Both the position numbers and the translations under genes were made by a program. 60,631 bases of DNA. It comes from Leptotrichia sp. OH3620_COT-345. Lineage in GTDB: Bacteria > Fusobacteriota > Fusobacteriia > Fusobacteriales > Leptotrichiaceae. Below the pieces are notes generated by a model. It was not told the origin of the DNA. It did no database searches and saw only the letters and a list, made by a program, of their open reading frames with translations. The DNA lies in NCBI RefSeq assembly GCF_003932895.1, contig NZ_RQYW01000015.1, positions 1 to 60,631 of the forward strand. The letters run 5' to 3'. Below are positions 53,201 to 60,631 of the stretch, piece by piece (within the stretch, counting starts at the first letter, position 1; the number at the start of each line of letters is the position of its first letter).

Positions 53201-56200
53201 ATCGGGAAATAACATCAACAACCTGGTTATTACAAAAATGGGGAGAAATTCCGCATTATTTTATGGTGCGGAAGGTTCAACTGTAACATTAGGAGAAAAT
53301 ATTGATCTTACAAACAATTCAAAATTTTTAAATATAAATGAAACTGCTCAGCTTTTAGTAACTAAAGACGGAAAAGCTGTTATAGATACAGGAAAAACGG
53401 TAACATCAAACCTTAAAACAACATTGTCGGCATTAGGAACGCCAGGTGGAACAAGAGGAAATACAGAAAATAAAGGAAGTCTCATTTTAAGCGGGAAAGT
53501 TGGTGCAATAGGAATTTATCTTTCCGAAGCAATAGGAAGAAATATTGCAGGAGGAGTTATAACCGCTAATGAAGATTCTTCAATAGGTATATTTGGAAAA
53601 GAAAATTCAACTATTGAAAACAGCGGAACTGTAAATACAAAAAAACAGAAATCAGTAGGACTGCTTGGAGAAACTTCTTTAATTTCAAATAAACAAGGAG
53701 GTATAATTGCTGTTGAAGGAACAGGTTCAGCAGGAATTTACGGCTCAAAAAATTCTAATATAACAAATGAAGGAAATATTACAGGAAAAGAAACAGGTTC
53801 GGCAGGAATTTATTCAGATAACAGTAATGCAACAAATAAAATTGGAAGCAGTATAACAATTGAAAAAGGAAGTTCGGCAGGAATTTATGCTAAAGTAATT
53901 GATACAAAAAACATAATAAATGAAGGAAATATAAAAGTAGGAACAACTTCAAATGTAACAGATACCCAAAGTGCAGGAATGTATGGAGAGCTTCTTGCTT
54001 CAGGAACGGGACCGTTAATTTTAAGTAATAAATTAAATATAAATACCGATTTGAAAGAATCTGTAGGAATTTTGAGCAAGAACGGTACAGGAAATGTGGA
54101 AAATGTGATAGCTGAAAATACAGGAACAATAGTTGCGGAAAAAGAAAAAACAGTAGGTATATTATCTGAGAAATCTACTGTAAAAAATACAAACGGAACT
54201 ATAAGCATGAAAGGGAAAATATCAGTAGGTATATTTGGTAAAAGTTCTTCAGAAATAATGAATACCGGAGTTATAAGCATTGAAAATACTGCTGCAGATT
54301 CAAAATCTGTAGGAATTATATCAGATACAGGAACAACTTTAAATAGTGGAACAATAACAATATCCGGAGGGGGTTCTGCAGGTATACTGGGACAGAACAA
54401 TGCACTTATAACAAACGGCAGTGCAGGAACTATAACTGCCAATGGTGAAAAATCTGCAGGAATATATACTGAAAACAGTACATCAGTAAATAATGGAACT
54501 ATAACAGCAGTAGCCGGAAAATCTGCAGGAATGTTTGCAAAAAATTCTTCAGGAAATAATTACACAATAACAAATACAGGAGATATAAATATAACAACAA
54601 CTACAGGAACACCTGATAACAGTGTAGGAATGTATGCTGAAATAAATGTAGGAACTACAGGAATAACAACATTAAAAAACTCAAAAAATATAACTGTGGA
54701 TCAGAATAATTCAGTAGGAATGTATGTATTGAATAATTCAGGAGACAAAACAAAAGGAATAGTTTTAAATGAAATAGGAGCCAAAATAGAGACACTGAAA
54801 CAGAATTCGGTAGGAATACTTGTGGATAAAGGAATTGTTACAAACTTTGGAACAGTTAATATCGCAAATATAGGTTCTGCAGGTATATATGGAAAAAATG
54901 ATTCTGAAATAACAAATTCAAAAAATATAAATATTTCAGAAACGAGTTCAGCAGGAATTTATGCTGAAAACAGCAATGCTTTAAATGATGCTGGCGGAAT
55001 TATTACTGTATCAAAAGGAAGTTCAGCAGGAATTTTCAGTAAAGTAGATGGAAATGCAGGAAAAGATTATAAACTTTCAAATACAGGAGCCATAAATCTT
55101 ACAGGAGGATCGGTATTTGATCAGAGTGTTGGAATGTATGGAGAACTGGTTACAAATGCTACAAGAAAACTTACTCTTGAAAATGATGGAAATATTAATA
55201 TAGGAACTAAAAAATCTGTAGGAATATATGGAAAAAACAATACTTCTACTCTAGAAAATCTTATTTTGAATAATACAGGTACAGTTACAGGAACAGAAAT
55301 AGAATCTGTAGGGATACTCGGAGATAAAGGAAATGTTATAAATAATGGAACCATAAATATGAATGGAAATTCATCAGCGGGGATATTTGCCAAAATAGGT
55401 TCGGAAGTTACAAATAACAGTCTGATAACGATGTCGGGAAGAAGCTCAGCAGGAATTTATGCTGAAAACAGTAATGTAACTAATGCTGCAACAGGTACAG
55501 TTACTATTACTAAAGGAAGTTCGGCAGCAGTTTTCGGTCAATTTACTGATAATGGAAATTATATTTTGAATAATAATGGAAATATTTCCTTAACATCAGC
55601 AGTAACAACTGAAACTCAAAGTGTAGGAATATATGGAGAAGTATCAGGAACAGGAAGAATTACAATAAACAATAACAAGAATATAGATGCCGATATGCTT
55701 AATTCAGTGGGGATATATGCTAAAAATAATACGACTGATAAAACAAGACTGACAGCTATAAATAATGATACAATCACAATGAAAAAAGCAAATTCGGTAG
55801 GGATATTTTCTGATAAATCTGTAGGAGAAAATAGAAAAAATATAAATATACTTGAAAAAGAATCAACAGGTATTTTCGGTAAAAACGGAGCAAAAATAAG
55901 TAATGCTTCGTCAGGAGTTATAATTTTAAGCGATGTTCCAGGGGGAATAGGAAGTAAATCTGCAGGAATGTATGTTGACGGAGCGACAAGTAAAGCTGTA
56001 AATGAAGGAAATATTCTACTTAATGGAAAATCTACTACAGGAATGTCTGCAACAGACGGAGCTTCGGTGTTGAACTCAAAAACTATAATCGGAAATGCGG
56101 ATTCGGCAATAGGAATATACGGAAATAAAAGTACAACTGAAAATGATGCTAACGGTATAATAACTCTTAACGGAAACAATTCCACAGGAATATTTGCTAA

Positions 56201-59200
56201 AAACAGTACAACTGCTAAAAATACAGGAGTTATAAACCTTGAAAGTGTGGGCGGAAGTAAAAAATCTGTAGGAATGTACGGAATAACAGACAATGCTGCA
56301 GATACGATAAATCTTTCAAATACAGGTACAATAAACCTTAATTCAGGAGAGTCCGTAGGCATATTTGCTCAAAATGGAAACAGTACAAATGTAAACTCCA
56401 CTATATCAAATACGGGAAATATCAATTTAAACAAAGCACAAACAGTGGGAATATTTACTCCAAAATCAAAAATTACAAGTGTAGGAAATATAATATTATC
56501 CAATGATGCAGATTCTTCAGTAGCAGTGTATCTCACAGATTTAGCTGAAGCGGATGCTTCTACAGGAAATATAAATCTAAATACAATTTCCCAAAATCAG
56601 GTTGCTTATTATATAAAGGATACAGGAAAAATTATAGGTACAAACGTAGGAAATATAACAGGCTACGGAGTGGGAGTATACCTTGACGGAGGTACTTTGA
56701 ATTCTACAAGTCCTATACTTGACTACACTCTTAACGGAAACAACGGAAACGGTATTATCGGATTACTCCTGAAAGGAAATACCAATATAACAGGATATAC
56801 AAAAAAGGTAAAAGTAGGGGACACTACCGGTTCAAATTATGCGATTGCAATGTATAGTGACGGACAGGGAAGTCCAGGAAATACTAAAAATATAGATACA
56901 GCTCTTGAAACAGGAGAAAACGGAGTAGGTCTTTTTGCTGAAAATGGAAGTAATATAAGCTATAAAGGACAAATAGCTATAGGAAATGGCACAAAGGCAG
57001 GAACTGCGATTTATATAGGAAACGGGAATGGGACAACTCCTTCAACTGTAACTATTGATACGGGTGCAAATATAACATTAAAAGGAGAAAATGGAGTAGG
57101 AGCAATAGTAACAAAAGGAGCTACTGTAAATTTTAATGCAGGTGCAACGATTGAACTTCAGGGAGCAGGAGTCGGATTATTCGGTCAAAAAGGTGCCGTT
57201 ATAAATGATAACGGAGGAACATTTAACAATAACGGACATTCTGCCGAAAGAATAAGAATTACAGGCGGTATTTCAAGAACGACTGCAAATACTACACTAA
57301 CAACAGGAAATGTGCTTACTCACGTAATAAACGGAGAAGCGGTAGTAGAAAACGGTGTTACTGTAGATGCAGCACCTAATTCAAAAAATATAATAGGATT
57401 ACTTGCCGAAGGAAACAGAGATGACAATGATCCTACCGTGAACTGGCTTTATAAAGATACTGCCAATCCTGATAATAACTATGATACAATAAATCTTGGA
57501 AATATCAATTTTACAAATGCAACATCTGCAACAGGAATGTATCTTGAATCTGCAAGAGGAAAAAATACCGGAATAATAAAAGTAGGAGATTCCTCTACGG
57601 CAATTTATGGAGTATACAAGGACGGAACTCCGAAATTTGACGGAGTGACACCCAATAAATCTGTAATTTTAAATGATACAGGTGCTAGTGTAGAAATAGG
57701 AAACTCTTCAGCAGGAATATATTCTGTAGGATTTGAAAAAGTTCAAAATAAAGGAAATCTATCAGGAAAAAATAATTCTGTAGGAATCTATGCAGTAAAT
57801 TTTAAAATTGATAACGGGGTAAAAACTGTAAGAGATATTTCCATGAACATTAAAAATTTAGGAAATATAACACTCGGAAACGGAACAGCAGGAATATATG
57901 TAAAACAGGATACGGCTTCAGTAAACAGATCAAATATCGAGCATAGCGGAAGTATTACTGTAGGAGATGCAATACTTGATGCATCAGGAAATGTAAAAAA
58001 TTCGGCAGTAGGAATTTATGCTGAGAAAACAAATATAACTTCCACAGGAAATATAACAGTAGGTAAAAAAGGAATAGCTTTATTTGGAAACAATTCTATT
58101 ATAAATATTAACAGAGGAAATATTGATTATTCTAAAGGAGGCAGTCTTGCTTATCTGGAAAATTCAGTATTAAATTATAATACTATAGGAACTTTACAGA
58201 CTTATACAGAACCGTTATTATTTATAAATAACAGTATTGCTACTATGGCTCAAAATGATATTAACATATCTCCTAATGAATTAGGTGCGTATATGAGTGG
58301 AACTTCTCAATTTAACAATTGGAACAAAATAGCTCTTGGAATAAATTCGACAGGAATTTACGCAGACAACGCCGATATAGTATTGGGAGGAAATTTGATT
58401 GAAAGTTCTTCTGCAAAGTCAAAAGGTATAGTTTCACTGAATTCAAACTTAAAAAACAGTACAGAAATAAAATTAAGCGGAGACGAATCATTGGGAATAT
58501 ATTCCAAAAATACCGGAGGATTGATCAGAACTTTAGAAAATTCAGGAAATATAGAAATATCCGGTAAAAAGACTGTAGGTGCATATCTGGAAGGAACTTC
58601 GGATCAGATATTTACTAACAAAGGAAATATAACTGTAGGTGATTCTTCTGATCCTGACAGAAACAATACGACAATAGGAATATATGCAAAAGACGGTGCG
58701 GCCATAGATATAATTAATGAAGGACAAATCAATACAGGAAAAAAATCTGTGGGTATTTATTCTATAAGTAACGGGAATATTATTACTACCAATACATCAT
58801 CTTTAAATGTATTTGATGAAGGGATAGGAATATATAAAAAAGGAGGAAGTATAAATCTGGCAGGAACTGTAAAAGTTGCCGATCATACTTCAACTGTTAA
58901 AGATAGTGAACCTGTAGGAATTTATGGAACAGGAGGAGTTAATATAATAAATAATGCTTCAAGTGTAACCGTGGGAAATAAATCATACGGAGTAATATTA
59001 GGTAATTCGGGAGCAAATATAAATAAATATGCTAATTCTGTCAATACAGTAATTACATTAGGTAATGATTCCACTTATTTGTATTCTGATGGAAAATCTG
59101 AAATAGAAAATAACGGAACAATAACTTCCCCTCATAACAGAATAATAGCAATTTATGCTAAAAATAAAGGCCAAGTAAATAATAAAGGGAATATCGATTT

Positions 59201-60631
59201 AAGTCAGGGAATTGGAAATCTTGGAATTTATGCAACAGGTACAGGTTCAAAAGCAGTAAACAGCGGAAAAATTAAAGTAGGAAAAACAGACAGTTCGGAT
59301 AAAGATAACATTATTTATGGAATAGGGATGGCTGCAGATAAAGGAGCTGTATTGGAAAACAAAGGAGATATTTACGTATCGGGAAACTTGAGTATCGGAA
59401 TGTACGCAAAAGGTGCAGGAACTGAAATCAGAAATTCCGGAAACGTGTATCTTGATGCTTCTTCAGCAACCGTTTCTGATAAAATAGCTACTATGACAGG
59501 AGTATTTGTAGATGATAAGGCTAAATTTATAAATACGGGAACAATAAAATCCGGTTCCTATTCCGGAAACGATAATGTAAACGGATTAATAGGAGTAGCT
59601 GTTCTGAATGGAAGTACCCTTGAGAATTACGGTACAATAGATATTGATGCAGACAGAAGTTATGGAGTGCTCATAGTAGGTACGGAAAGTAATAAATCTG
59701 TTATAAAAAATTATGGAACAATAACAATTAAAGGTAAAAAATCATATGGTGTGAAATACAAAAACACTGTCGGTGTAAACGGTCAATCATTGCCTGAAAA
59801 AGAAGATAACAATAATATTCTGAACATGCTGAACGGACCCGGAGGGGTTATTAATGCTTCAAATGGAGGAAAAGAGTTTAACAGTGGAGCAAGCATTAAT
59901 AAATCAATAGGAGATACTGAAATTGTTGAACTGCCTAACGGAAAAATCGTAATAAAAAGAAACGGAACAATAATTGAAGATGCTAATATGGAAATAATAA
60001 ATCATGTTGTAACTCCTAATATAGGATTATCCAACTTTGGAATATATGTAGATACATTAGGAAGAACTAAGCCTATATCAATAGAAGGAATTACTACTCC
60101 GAACATTGACAGTGACTTAATTATAGGTACTGAATTTTCAGAAAACACAAATTCTAAAAATGTCATAATAGGAGAGAAAATTTTAAAACCTTTCCTTGAT
60201 CAGACAAATATCGGAATATTTAACTTTACTCCATATTCAGGATCACTGACATGGATGGCGACTCCACAAGTTAATTTACGTACAGGAAAAATTGAAAAAA
60301 TTATAATGGCAAAAATACCTTATACTGCTTTTGTTCCTAAAAATGATAATTCATTTAACTTTGCAGACGGACTTGAGCAGAGATACGATATGAATGAAAT
60401 AGGTTCAAGAGAAAAAGCATTATTTGATAAACTGAACAGTATAGGAAATAATGAACAGATTCTTCTTTCTCAAGCTTATGACGAAATGATGGGACATCAG
60501 TATGCAAATGTACAACAGAGAATAAACAGAACTGGTACATTACTTGATAAAGAGTTTACTCATCTTAAAAAAGAATGGGATAATAAATCCAAGCAGTCGA
60601 ATAAAATAAAGGCATTCGGAATGAGAGATGA
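50202..60631 (+). CDS. giant autotransporter adhesin, open at the window edge
   Basis: The frame is open from TTG 50202, behind AAAGGAGAAAAAAA, to the window edge: at least 3,476 codons. The N-terminus (MSNDLKKIEKELRALAKRY then LLFTFLLTGMLSFS) is an extended signal peptide of the type annotated in fusobacteria as autotransporter-associated. Next come a helical region, NSWQFGMNYF, and a Pro/Val-rich stalk (about residues 225-350). The passenger is made of dozens of roughly 20-25-residue units around (S)VGIYG/SAGIFA...N.G.I, expected to form a beta-helix. Near the edge, MGHQYANVQQRI and a linker lead into the beta-barrel, which lies beyond. It should be secreted by type V export and displayed as an adhesin. 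Codons switch to more G/C at third positions in parts, but no clear transfer sign is seen. Confidence 0.9.
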   Translation, partial: MSNDLKKIEKELRALAKRYKDIKYTKSLLFTFLLTGMLSFSTGLTSLETENSKNILSQEEKDFNVSINNIKDLFRKTKKENNKLLKNANLELIQLMEQGDQVIKSPWNSWQFGMNYFYNNQRGMYKGFGDKKEKYPFKGIYTRASWMERSTLVTEDRSLNEILSQRHISGSGPYSTNKNLNYGFISLKDVFEPEVEIQVLANVNPKSINKEEIIINHQIDSPANVVKPDVQISVNTPVEAPGITFPLVKPVSINVQNPANPETPALASAPVVNINLNAPAIAMNIIPPQLEMEVTAPVSPNIGINITAPSVPSVNALTVSSPSTVIAPNIVFETVTPVDFILTPAGLSKTYSLRGNADYKSRITLPTINVTDAGTGSGFGRKGNYISTWGRVLGLDGVTTNVNVDVEDTRAFMIDEGIDDNDTSVKPFRYIGTINLNRSRNVGIDVQGTHTGRGSQNPSFDMTSTDENRRVANIKVINEGTVNGNGGVINGDIIKNQVAFGFNNFDASTNNTRNEMINNGNINLFAPESAGIQLRPENPNASGPNQNLGLNMMAGLNDVTGKIELKSHGSFGILTVANKASNGTLAASKTYSNYGTVTTLGGQIASFHTKQYESKIENKGNINVSGDSSIGIGLLHNIQGVYAGGTINIGKEDPTALSYANSTGGDAGKVEKAVGVYTEVETRPVKSNELDDFGQRNSTGQIIGTEGIELTGTVNIGRFATKSTGARIKDKGEITVSGTVNIEAGSQENYGVVVNGINYIRNFRTQTSAGGVVTNGTEQRTGQINITSTGNVNVLGNNSVGYMLVMGKGSNAGNITVNSSNSIGLYAQQGEFSNTGTISSTGIGSNAVVLDKKSTSLTFNNTGNLIANNEGTVALYVQNGAVFSHATGSGNKIKAGNGAVAIYNTGASSRGTVSAPIEVTGSTGNKTGIGVYSDGQSTLTFNAGSTLTLGNGTVGLFSAKTDRFNNTFVINNLAASLDDNAVLVYFKGDSPTSTDNEVTISGNNINNLVITKMGRNSALFYGAEGSTVTLGENIDLTNNSKFLNINETAQLLVTKDGKAVIDTGKTVTSNLKTTLSALGTPGGTRGNTENKGSLILSGKVGAIGIYLSEAIGRNIAGGVITANEDSSIGIFGKENSTIENSGTVNTKKQKSVGLLGETSLISNKQGGIIAVEGTGSAGIYGSKNSNITNEGNITGKETGSAGIYSDNSNATNKIGSSITIEKGSSAGIYAKVIDTKNIINEGNIKVGTTSNVTDTQSAGMYGELLASGTGPLILSNKLNINTDLKESVGILSKNGTGNVENVIAENTGTIVAEKEKTVGILSEKSTVKNTNGTISMKGKISVGIFGKSSSEIMNTGVISIENTAADSKSVGIISDTGTTLNSGTITISGGGSAGILGQNNALITNGSAGTITANGEKSAGIYTENSTSVNNGTITAVAGKSAGMFAKNSSGNNYTITNTGDINITTTTGTPDNSVGMYAEINVGTTGITTLKNSKNITVDQNNSVGMYVLNNSGDKTKGIVLNEIGAKIETLKQNSVGILVDKGIVTNFGTVNIANIGSAGIYGKNDSEITNSKNINISETSSAGIYAENSNALNDAGGIITVSKGSSAGIFSKVDGNAGKDYKLSNTGAINLTGGSVFDQSVGMYGELVTNATRKLTLENDGNINIGTKKSVGIYGKNNTSTLENLILNNTGTVTGTEIESVGILGDKGNVINNGTINMNGNSSAGIFAKIGSEVTNNSLITMSGRSSAGIYAENSNVTNAATGTVTITKGSSAAVFGQFTDNGNYILNNNGNISLTSAVTTETQSVGIYGEVSGTGRITINNNKNIDADMLNSVGIYAKNNTTDKTRLTAINNDTITMKKANSVGIFSDKSVGENRKNINILEKESTGIFGKNGAKISNASSGVIILSDVPGGIGSKSAGMYVDGATSKAVNEGNILLNGKSTTGMSATDGASVLNSKTIIGNADSAIGIYGNKSTTENDANGIITLNGNNSTGIFAKNSTTAKNTGVINLESVGGSKKSVGMYGITDNAADTINLSNTGTINLNSGESVGIFAQNGNSTNVNSTISNTGNINLNKAQTVGIFTPKSKITSVGNIILSNDADSSVAVYLTDLAEADASTGNINLNTISQNQVAYYIKDTGKIIGTNVGNITGYGVGVYLDGGTLNSTSPILDYTLNGNNGNGIIGLLLKGNTNITGYTKKVKVGDTTGSNYAIAMYSDGQGSPGNTKNIDTALETGENGVGLFAENGSNISYKGQIAIGNGTKAGTAIYIGNGNGTTPSTVTIDTGANITLKGENGVGAIVTKGATVNFNAGATIELQGAGVGLFGQKGAVINDNGGTFNNNGHSAERIRITGGISRTTANTTLTTGNVLTHVINGEAVVENGVTVDAAPNSKNIIGLLAEGNRDDNDPTVNWLYKDTANPDNNYDTINLGNINFTNATSATGMYLESARGKNTGIIKVGDSSTAIYGVYKDGTPKFDGVTPNKSVILNDTGASVEIGNSSAGIYSVGFEKVQNKGNLSGKNNSVGIYAVNFKIDNGVKTVRDISMNIKNLGNITLGNGTAGIYVKQDTASVNRSNIEHSGSITVGDAILDASGNVKNSAVGIYAEKTNITSTGNITVGKKGIALFGNNSIININRGNIDYSKGGSLAYLENSVLNYNTIGTLQTYTEPLLFINNSIATMAQNDINISPNELGAYMSGTSQFNNWNKIALGINSTGIYADNADIVLGGNLIESSSAKSKGIVSLNSNLKNSTEIKLSGDESLGIYSKNTGGLIRTLENSGNIEISGKKTVGAYLEGTSDQIFTNKGNITVGDSSDPDRNNTTIGIYAKDGAAIDIINEGQINTGKKSVGIYSISNGNIITTNTSSLNVFDEGIGIYKKGGSINLAGTVKVADHTSTVKDSEPVGIYGTGGVNIINNASSVTVGNKSYGVILGNSGANINKYANSVNTVITLGNDSTYLYSDGKSEIENNGTITSPHNRIIAIYAKNKGQVNNKGNIDLSQGIGNLGIYATGTGSKAVNSGKIKVGKTDSSDKDNIIYGIGMAADKGAVLENKGDIYVSGNLSIGMYAKGAGTEIRNSGNVYLDASSATVSDKIATMTGVFVDDKAKFINTGTIKSGSYSGNDNVNGLIGVAVLNGSTLENYGTIDIDADRSYGVLIVGTESNKSVIKNYGTITIKGKKSYGVKYKNTVGVNGQSLPEKEDNNNILNMLNGPGGVINASNGGKEFNSGASINKSIGDTEIVELPNGKIVIKRNGTIIEDANMEIINHVVTPNIGLSNFGIYVDTLGRTKPISIEGITTPNIDSDLIIGTEFSENTNSKNVIIGEKILKPFLDQTNIGIFNFTPYSGSLTWMATPQVNLRTGKIEKIIMAKIPYTAFVPKNDNSFNFADGLEQRYDMNEIGSREKALFDKLNSIGNNEQILLSQAYDEMMGHQYANVQQRINRTGTLLDKEFTHLKKEWDNKSKQSNKIKAFGMRD

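Noticed and set aside
51499-53221. Several minus-strand ORFs of 60-140 codons in the early passenger
   Set aside because: Shadows of the autotransporter frame, no start signals, composition explained by the sense-strand repeat.
53885-54442. A 185-codon minus-strand ORF rich in Pro, Val and Phe
   Set aside because: Antisense shadow of the autotransporter passenger, whose repeated codons keep the opposite strand open by chance; no ribosome binding site and repeated composition.
55616-56362. A 248-codon minus-strand ORF
   Set aside because: Same reason: antisense to the repetitive passenger, with a translation that mirrors the repeat.

Overview
The window looks like a chromosomal segment of a member of the Fusobacteriota, most likely Leptotrichia or a close relative. 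The evidence is a very AT-rich sequence, strongly A-biased codons, frequent TTG and GTG starts, a MORN-repeat lipoprotein, a giant type V autotransporter with the fusobacterial type of N-terminus, and typical Leptotrichiaceae-style proteins. The genus is inferred from general resemblance, not from a search. Almost every gene is on the + strand; the only clear minus-strand gene is an SDR oxidoreductase. I saw no rRNA, tRNA or CRISPR array.

Layout. (1) 1-6.7 kb: a MORN-repeat lipoprotein, the decayed 3' end of an outer-membrane barrel gene, a HAD phosphatase, a 2-hydroxyacid dehydrogenase, a HIRAN-domain protein and a formate/nitrite-type channel. (2) 6.7-14.2 kb: the translation/transcription operon rimP-nusA-ylxR(fused to an L7Ae-like domain)-infB-rbfA-recJ, behind a strong promoter and a leader hairpin. 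(3) 14.2-19.9 kb: the protein-quality genes tig-clpP-clpX-lon. (4) 20-28 kb: a mixed accessory stretch holding an inositol-phosphatase-family gene, a DUF1003 membrane protein, a frameshifted secondary-alcohol dehydrogenase, a CobW/G3E GTPase, a cupin, an orphan BMP-type binding protein, and an SDR gene divergent from a MerR regulator and its partner gene. (5) 28.5-35.1 kb: de novo pyrimidine synthesis, pyrB-pyrI-pyrK-pyrD-pyrF-pyrC-pyrE. (6) 35.1-37.6 kb: a small secreted protein and a Na/phosphate cotransporter-family protein. (7) 37.6-49.7 kb: de novo purine synthesis, purL-purE-purC-purF-purM-purN-purH-purD. (8) 50.2 kb to the window edge: an autotransporter adhesin of at least 3,476 codons that starts at TTG and is still open at the edge.

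The most interesting signals are regulatory. The pyrB leader carries a 49-codon translated ORF whose stop codon lies inside the 5' arm of an intrinsic terminator, the same logic as the enterobacterial pyrBI attenuator. The purL leader carries a guanine-type purine riboswitch with its terminator, followed by a second layer: a 48-codon ORF with an excellent ribosome binding site whose stop codon also lies inside the 5' arm of a second terminator. Both nucleotide pathways may therefore be controlled by the same 'stop codon in the terminator arm' device. In addition, PurF lacks its N-terminal catalytic cysteine (Gly instead) and has Lys at the usual glutamine-binding Arg, so its glutaminase half looks inactive.

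Intergenic DNA is populated by decayed copies of at least one dispersed repeat family (about 20.0, 24.1, 28.0, 32.9 and 35.7 kb) and by inverted-repeat elements with ends resembling ACTGTTTCATAA (46.3 and 49.7 kb, and a looser one at 23.0 kb). Promoters often have the extended -10 form TGA-TAnnnT.
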